Source: Pelecanus crispus
Taxonomy: Eukaryota; Chordata; Aves; Pelecaniformes; Pelecanidae
DNA length: 64,000 bases
Assembly (NCBI RefSeq): GCF_030463565.1
Contig: NC_134652.1
Span: 19,569,397 to 19,633,396, forward strand
Reading direction: 5' to 3'
Positions 60,266 through 64,000 of the stretch are shown here, in pieces. A program made the translations under genes and the position numbers. The notes under the pieces are model-generated. The model saw nothing but the letters and a program-made list of their open reading frames with translations, did not search any database and was not told the origin of the DNA. Positions within the stretch are counted from its first letter, which is position 1; each line of letters starts with the position of its first letter.

Positions 60266-63200
60266 CCCATTTTACACCCACTGCTGAGCTGCTGGATCAG
60301 CTGGAGAAGTTGTGTGTTCATCTCTCAGAGGAAACCTGGGGATAATTGCTCCTTGTAAAATAAGGCTTCTTAGGATTAAGTTGTAATTAATTTCAGACTC
60401 TAAGATGACATTTTCTATTTAAACTGGCATAAAATGAGAAGTAGTTTGATGAAAGGGTCATGGTGAGCACAGAATCAAATAATTTCTTATTACACGTTCA
60501 CAAAGTACTGAAGTTAAAATATCAACTTAACAAAGGAAATACATAGAACAAAATCTGGTCCAATAAAAGAGATCCAAATCCTAAAATGTAAAATTGTGTG
60601 TAATATCTATTTCGGCACACACTGTTAATTTAATAAAAAAGATCTTAAAGCTTTTTTTTTTGCAAATTATATTCAGAGCCCCTATTTAGTCTGACTACTG
60701 GATTCAGCAGATTTTCTTGCACGAGTAAGTGAAGGTCTTAGGTCCCAGAATGTCTATAGGGTTTGAAATCTCAGTTGAAAAAGAGCAAAAAATCCTACAG
60801 TAATTTTTTTTTTTTTTCCAGACTTCACTTGTAACTAGAAAATACATGAGACCTATCATCCTCAGAGGTAGTTTAGTGAAAAGCAGGAGCAGAAAACCTA
60901 GTGGCTGACTTTTTAAAGCTGTGCTTCTTTTCAATTAAAAAAAGTATTGTGTACTTCCCAAAGTCACCATCCTTAGCAGCAGCATGATTTGCACTACCAG
61001 GAATAAATATAGCCTCAACCCCATGTGTTTTCTTCTTCTTTTTGAATTTTAAGAGCAAAACCTTTCAAAATTATGAATAAATTTATCACTAGTATTCTTT
61101 TGATGGGAAAAGAGTAACAAGACAGCCACACAAGAGAGTATTATTCCATGTTAGTCGAGACAAGATGTTGAGGATTTAGAACCGATCTTTTGTCTCCGGT
61201 CAAAGACAAATGGTATAAAATTGATATGCATGCTTCTGTCCTGACAGCAAAGGGCTGCGGCACGACTCTCGCTGAGAGCTAACGGCTCTTGGGGATGCTG
61301 CTCTCTGAAGTCCCTCGCCATGAAATGGCCTCTTGCGATTCATCTCCCGTTAATAGCAGCTCCAAGACTACAGCCTCTCTCTTTTTGTTTTGTTTTAAGT
61401 TCCTTTATCCCCAGCTGAAGCTGCCTGTGTTCTCCTTGGAGCCGAGAGGCTGCGGTGTGAAGGCTTCCTCCCCTCGGCTCTATTCTCTCGCCGCCCTCAG
61501 CAGACGTCGGGGCAAGCTGGAGGCCCTATGGAAAGCGGGGCCCGATGTCATCCCACCCAGCGCGGGGCCAATGAACGTCCTCCAGCGCCTGGCTCCGCCA
61601 CACACGTACACATCAACGGCATCTTAATAGCTTCTGGGGGCTTTTTAAAGCTTTATTAGTCCATGGTAAATAGCAGCGGTGACGTGACGGCTTGTTTCAA
61701 TGGACGTCTCTGAGCCAGGAACTTTACGGTGCCATAGTTCCGTAGGAAAACAGCACCAGGGAAGAAGAAAATAGTTTGGCTTAAGAAGCTATTATAACTC
61801 TAAGGGAGAAAAAGGCTCCTATTTTAATTTCTGGGAGACGAGGCAGCCCTGGGGCCAGGGCCAGCCGTGTGCAGGGGGCACCTGTGGGGACCGCACATCA
61901 CTGGGCCACCAAAAGGCTCCGGCTGACCCTTCCTGCCAGCGCCAGGATGGTGGGGAGAGCCCGAATTGCCTGGCGCTGGCTACCTTCTTCCTTTTAACAT
62001 GCCCATGTGGCAGATGCGGCTTAGGAGTGAAATAACATTACAAAGTCAGGAGTCCGCACCCAGTGCCACCAGAATATCATCTGTCACAGCTTGCTCTGCC
62101 TTTTACGTGGGTCCTCACCTGCCATGGTCGTGCAGACGTTTCATTGCTTTCTTCATGCTCTTTGCTGCCCAAGGAAATTAGACTTGTCTATGTTTCTGCC
62201 TCTGTAGCTCCTCTGCCCACAACTCGACGGTGTGGTGGGACTCTCAGAGATATTAAATTCTTTCAAGTTATTTAAACTAAGATGCTGGAGCAGAGTAGAC
62301 TTCTTGTTGGAAATTCGGAGCTAAATCCTGAATGAGATCAATGAAAATATTTCCACCAAGCATCACTTGCAGCAAAAGTAATTGGCTTTATAGAGAAGGC
62401 ACCACCTAACATTAAATCAGAGTGGAAGTGAGTGTAAAAAATTCAGAAGATAAGGCTGGAAAAGTCGTCATTTCCTGAAGAAGAATAGCTCATTTATTTT
62501 TTGTTATTACATAGTCTAGGTAAGGACTAAGTACATGTAAGTACTCTTTGTAAATCTGAAATAGTGATTTGTTGGTTACCCCCCTCTTTCCTATGCAACT
62601 TGGAAATCCCGTTGACTGCATGTGTGTGCAGTTAACCCGGTTATCTCACACCAGCACCCTCACGCTGGGGAACGTTGCTTACGCCATCAGCTGCAGCCGG
62701 CAGAAGCTGGCCTTGCACTTGGGAGAGGCAGCCTTGTCCTTCTCCTTTTCATCCATTGCCCATGTTTTTATGTCAGTGCAAGTGTTTATGCAGCCACATC
62801 GCAAACGAGATCAGGGAGCCAGTCTGGGTTGAAGGATTCTGGGGCAGGGGAGGTTTCGGGTGGGTCAGTTCCCCCAGATGGTCATACCGGCATCAGGGAA
62901 GGGATGGCACTGGACCTGAAGTGAGTGTCCAAAGGCAGGCGAGCCTGGCTCCTTCAGTGGCAGGACTGCTAAAATCTCATTTGAAATGGCTGTAAGTCTA
63001 CAGCATAAGCTGTTTCTTTCTTGCCACGGAATGCAATTAGGGGTCCACAAGGATCCATTGATTTATGTTTCCCTATATCTGGTCTGAAGAAAGGGTGATT
63101 TCAAACTAGCTAACAGCAATGTTTCACTGAACGTCACGTACAGCGAATTACACAGCAGAATTAAGACAACTCAGTTTTAACACCAAACTCCCCACGCACA

Positions 63201-63700
63201 TTCTCCAGAGCATCTGGAAGGTGCCAGGCTGTCCCAGCAGTGGCATGGAAAGGCCATGGATCTCTGACTCTAAAAATCAACAAAATCTTGAAAACTATGC
63301 AGTTACACAGAATTAACTGCAGTTCTGTTTGCCTTCTACCTGTAAATGCTCCGAGTTGTATTTTCTGGACTTGGGCTGGCCGCTTGCTGTTTCCAAGCGC
63401 CACAGGCAGGGAGCTGCTTGTGCAGCCAAAACCACCCTTCCAGCGTCCTGCCACAGCGTGTCTCACTCACACCGCTTGTTGCTGTCTGGAATACAAAGCT
63501 GGAGGGCAGAAAAAATAGCTGTGGGGTTGATCACTCAGAGAAGTTCAACCAGTTAGACTATTGAAGAGAATGGGATTTTTTTGTTTTTATGACAAAAATC
63601 ATGGCCTCGCTGGCATGAGCTAATAGCTCCCCTGCTAGTATCTCGATCAGAAGCTGAATTAAACACAGTCCTCGGCCTTACATTTAATGGCGCTATAACG
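60266..63700. other. non-coding sequence
   Basis: AT-rich with a GC-richer patch at 61470-61620. A segment at 61645-61745 holds a TTATTAG homeobox-like site and a TGACGTGA CRE-like site, and has the look of an enhancer, but no conservation data are available. No gene is recognised. Confidence 0.5.
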
Positions 63701-63709
63701 GCACATCTA

Positions 63710-64000
63710 AGCTGCATTTTACATCCCGCGCTATCACCCCTACCCACACCTGAAGGCTCAGAGCCACCCTTGGTGGCCTGTGCTGCCGTACAGCATCTTC
63801 CAGCGCCGGCCGTGCTCTCACCCCACCAGCCCCCCACTGCTTCGCCATCCCACGGGGGCCCCCCGCGCCCTCTCCCCTCCCTGCTGCCAGCCTTGCCCTG
63901 GTGCTGGCCAGGACTCAGCGCCTCCAGCCCAGCCCCTGCCCTGTCCCCCAGGCACAAGCCTTGCCCCGTGCCACCACCCAGGCAGGCACCGCGCCGCGGG
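63710..64000. other. GC-rich right edge, possible start of another CpG island
   Basis: GC content rises sharply in the last 290 bases, with C-rich runs and CpGs at the very end. It may be the flank of a neighbouring gene's promoter outside the window. No coding homology is visible. Confidence 0.35.

Noticed and set aside
1-64000. tRNA, rRNA, microRNA-cluster, CRISPR or prokaryotic operon structure
   Set aside because: No cloverleaf with B-box, no spaced direct-repeat array and no tandem genes with ribosome-binding sites were seen; the window is animal nuclear DNA.

Overview
The window reads as avian nuclear DNA. It carries chicken-repeat-1 (CR1) LINE 3' ends with their terminal TTCTATGATTCTATG-type tails, a solo LTR of a type common in bird genomes, and three loci whose proteins I recognise as vertebrate. 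All family assignments come from reading the translations against remembered family sequences; no search was run.

Layout. (1) Positions 1-10665 are the first intron of TBC1D12, transcribed from the minus strand, with one CR1 insertion near 2.75-3.13 kb. (2) Positions 10666-11519 (-) are the first coding exon of TBC1D12, inside a CpG island at about 10.38-12.8 kb that must also hold its promoter. (3) About 12.8-30.2 kb is non-coding, with small CR1 relics and one (AC)n tract. (4) Positions 30221-30940 (+) are a 720-bp CR1 3' fragment whose reverse-transcriptase C-terminal frame is still open. It stops just upstream of (5) a D1-class dopamine receptor of the D1C type (the chicken gene first called D1D) at 31196-32568 (+). 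This copy looks broken twice: a one-base frameshift at the start of TM1, and a TGA in place of the invariant TM6 tryptophan. The rest of the reading frame is well preserved. (6) About 32.6-51.5 kb is non-coding and holds older CR1 pieces, a small CpG cluster with hairpins at 40.4-40.6 kb, and a 575-bp solo LTR with 5-bp target duplications at 47291-47865. (7) About 51.5-53.03 kb is FGFBP3 (+), a two-exon gene with its whole coding sequence in exon 2, a 25-G run in its intron and a short upstream ORF. (8) About 53.03-64 kb shows no gene I can support; GC content rises at the right edge.

The genes do not form a pathway. They are an old synteny block, TBC1D12 - D1C receptor - FGFBP3. From memory, its human counterpart on 4p16-p15 is TBC1D14 - DRD5 - FGFBP1/2, as expected for ohnologues from the early vertebrate genome duplications. 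Mammals lack D1C, so the human 10q23 region has only the two flanking genes, and there they are far apart. The most interesting observation is the possible recent loss of the D1C receptor, or an assembly error or editing site mimicking it, in this bird.
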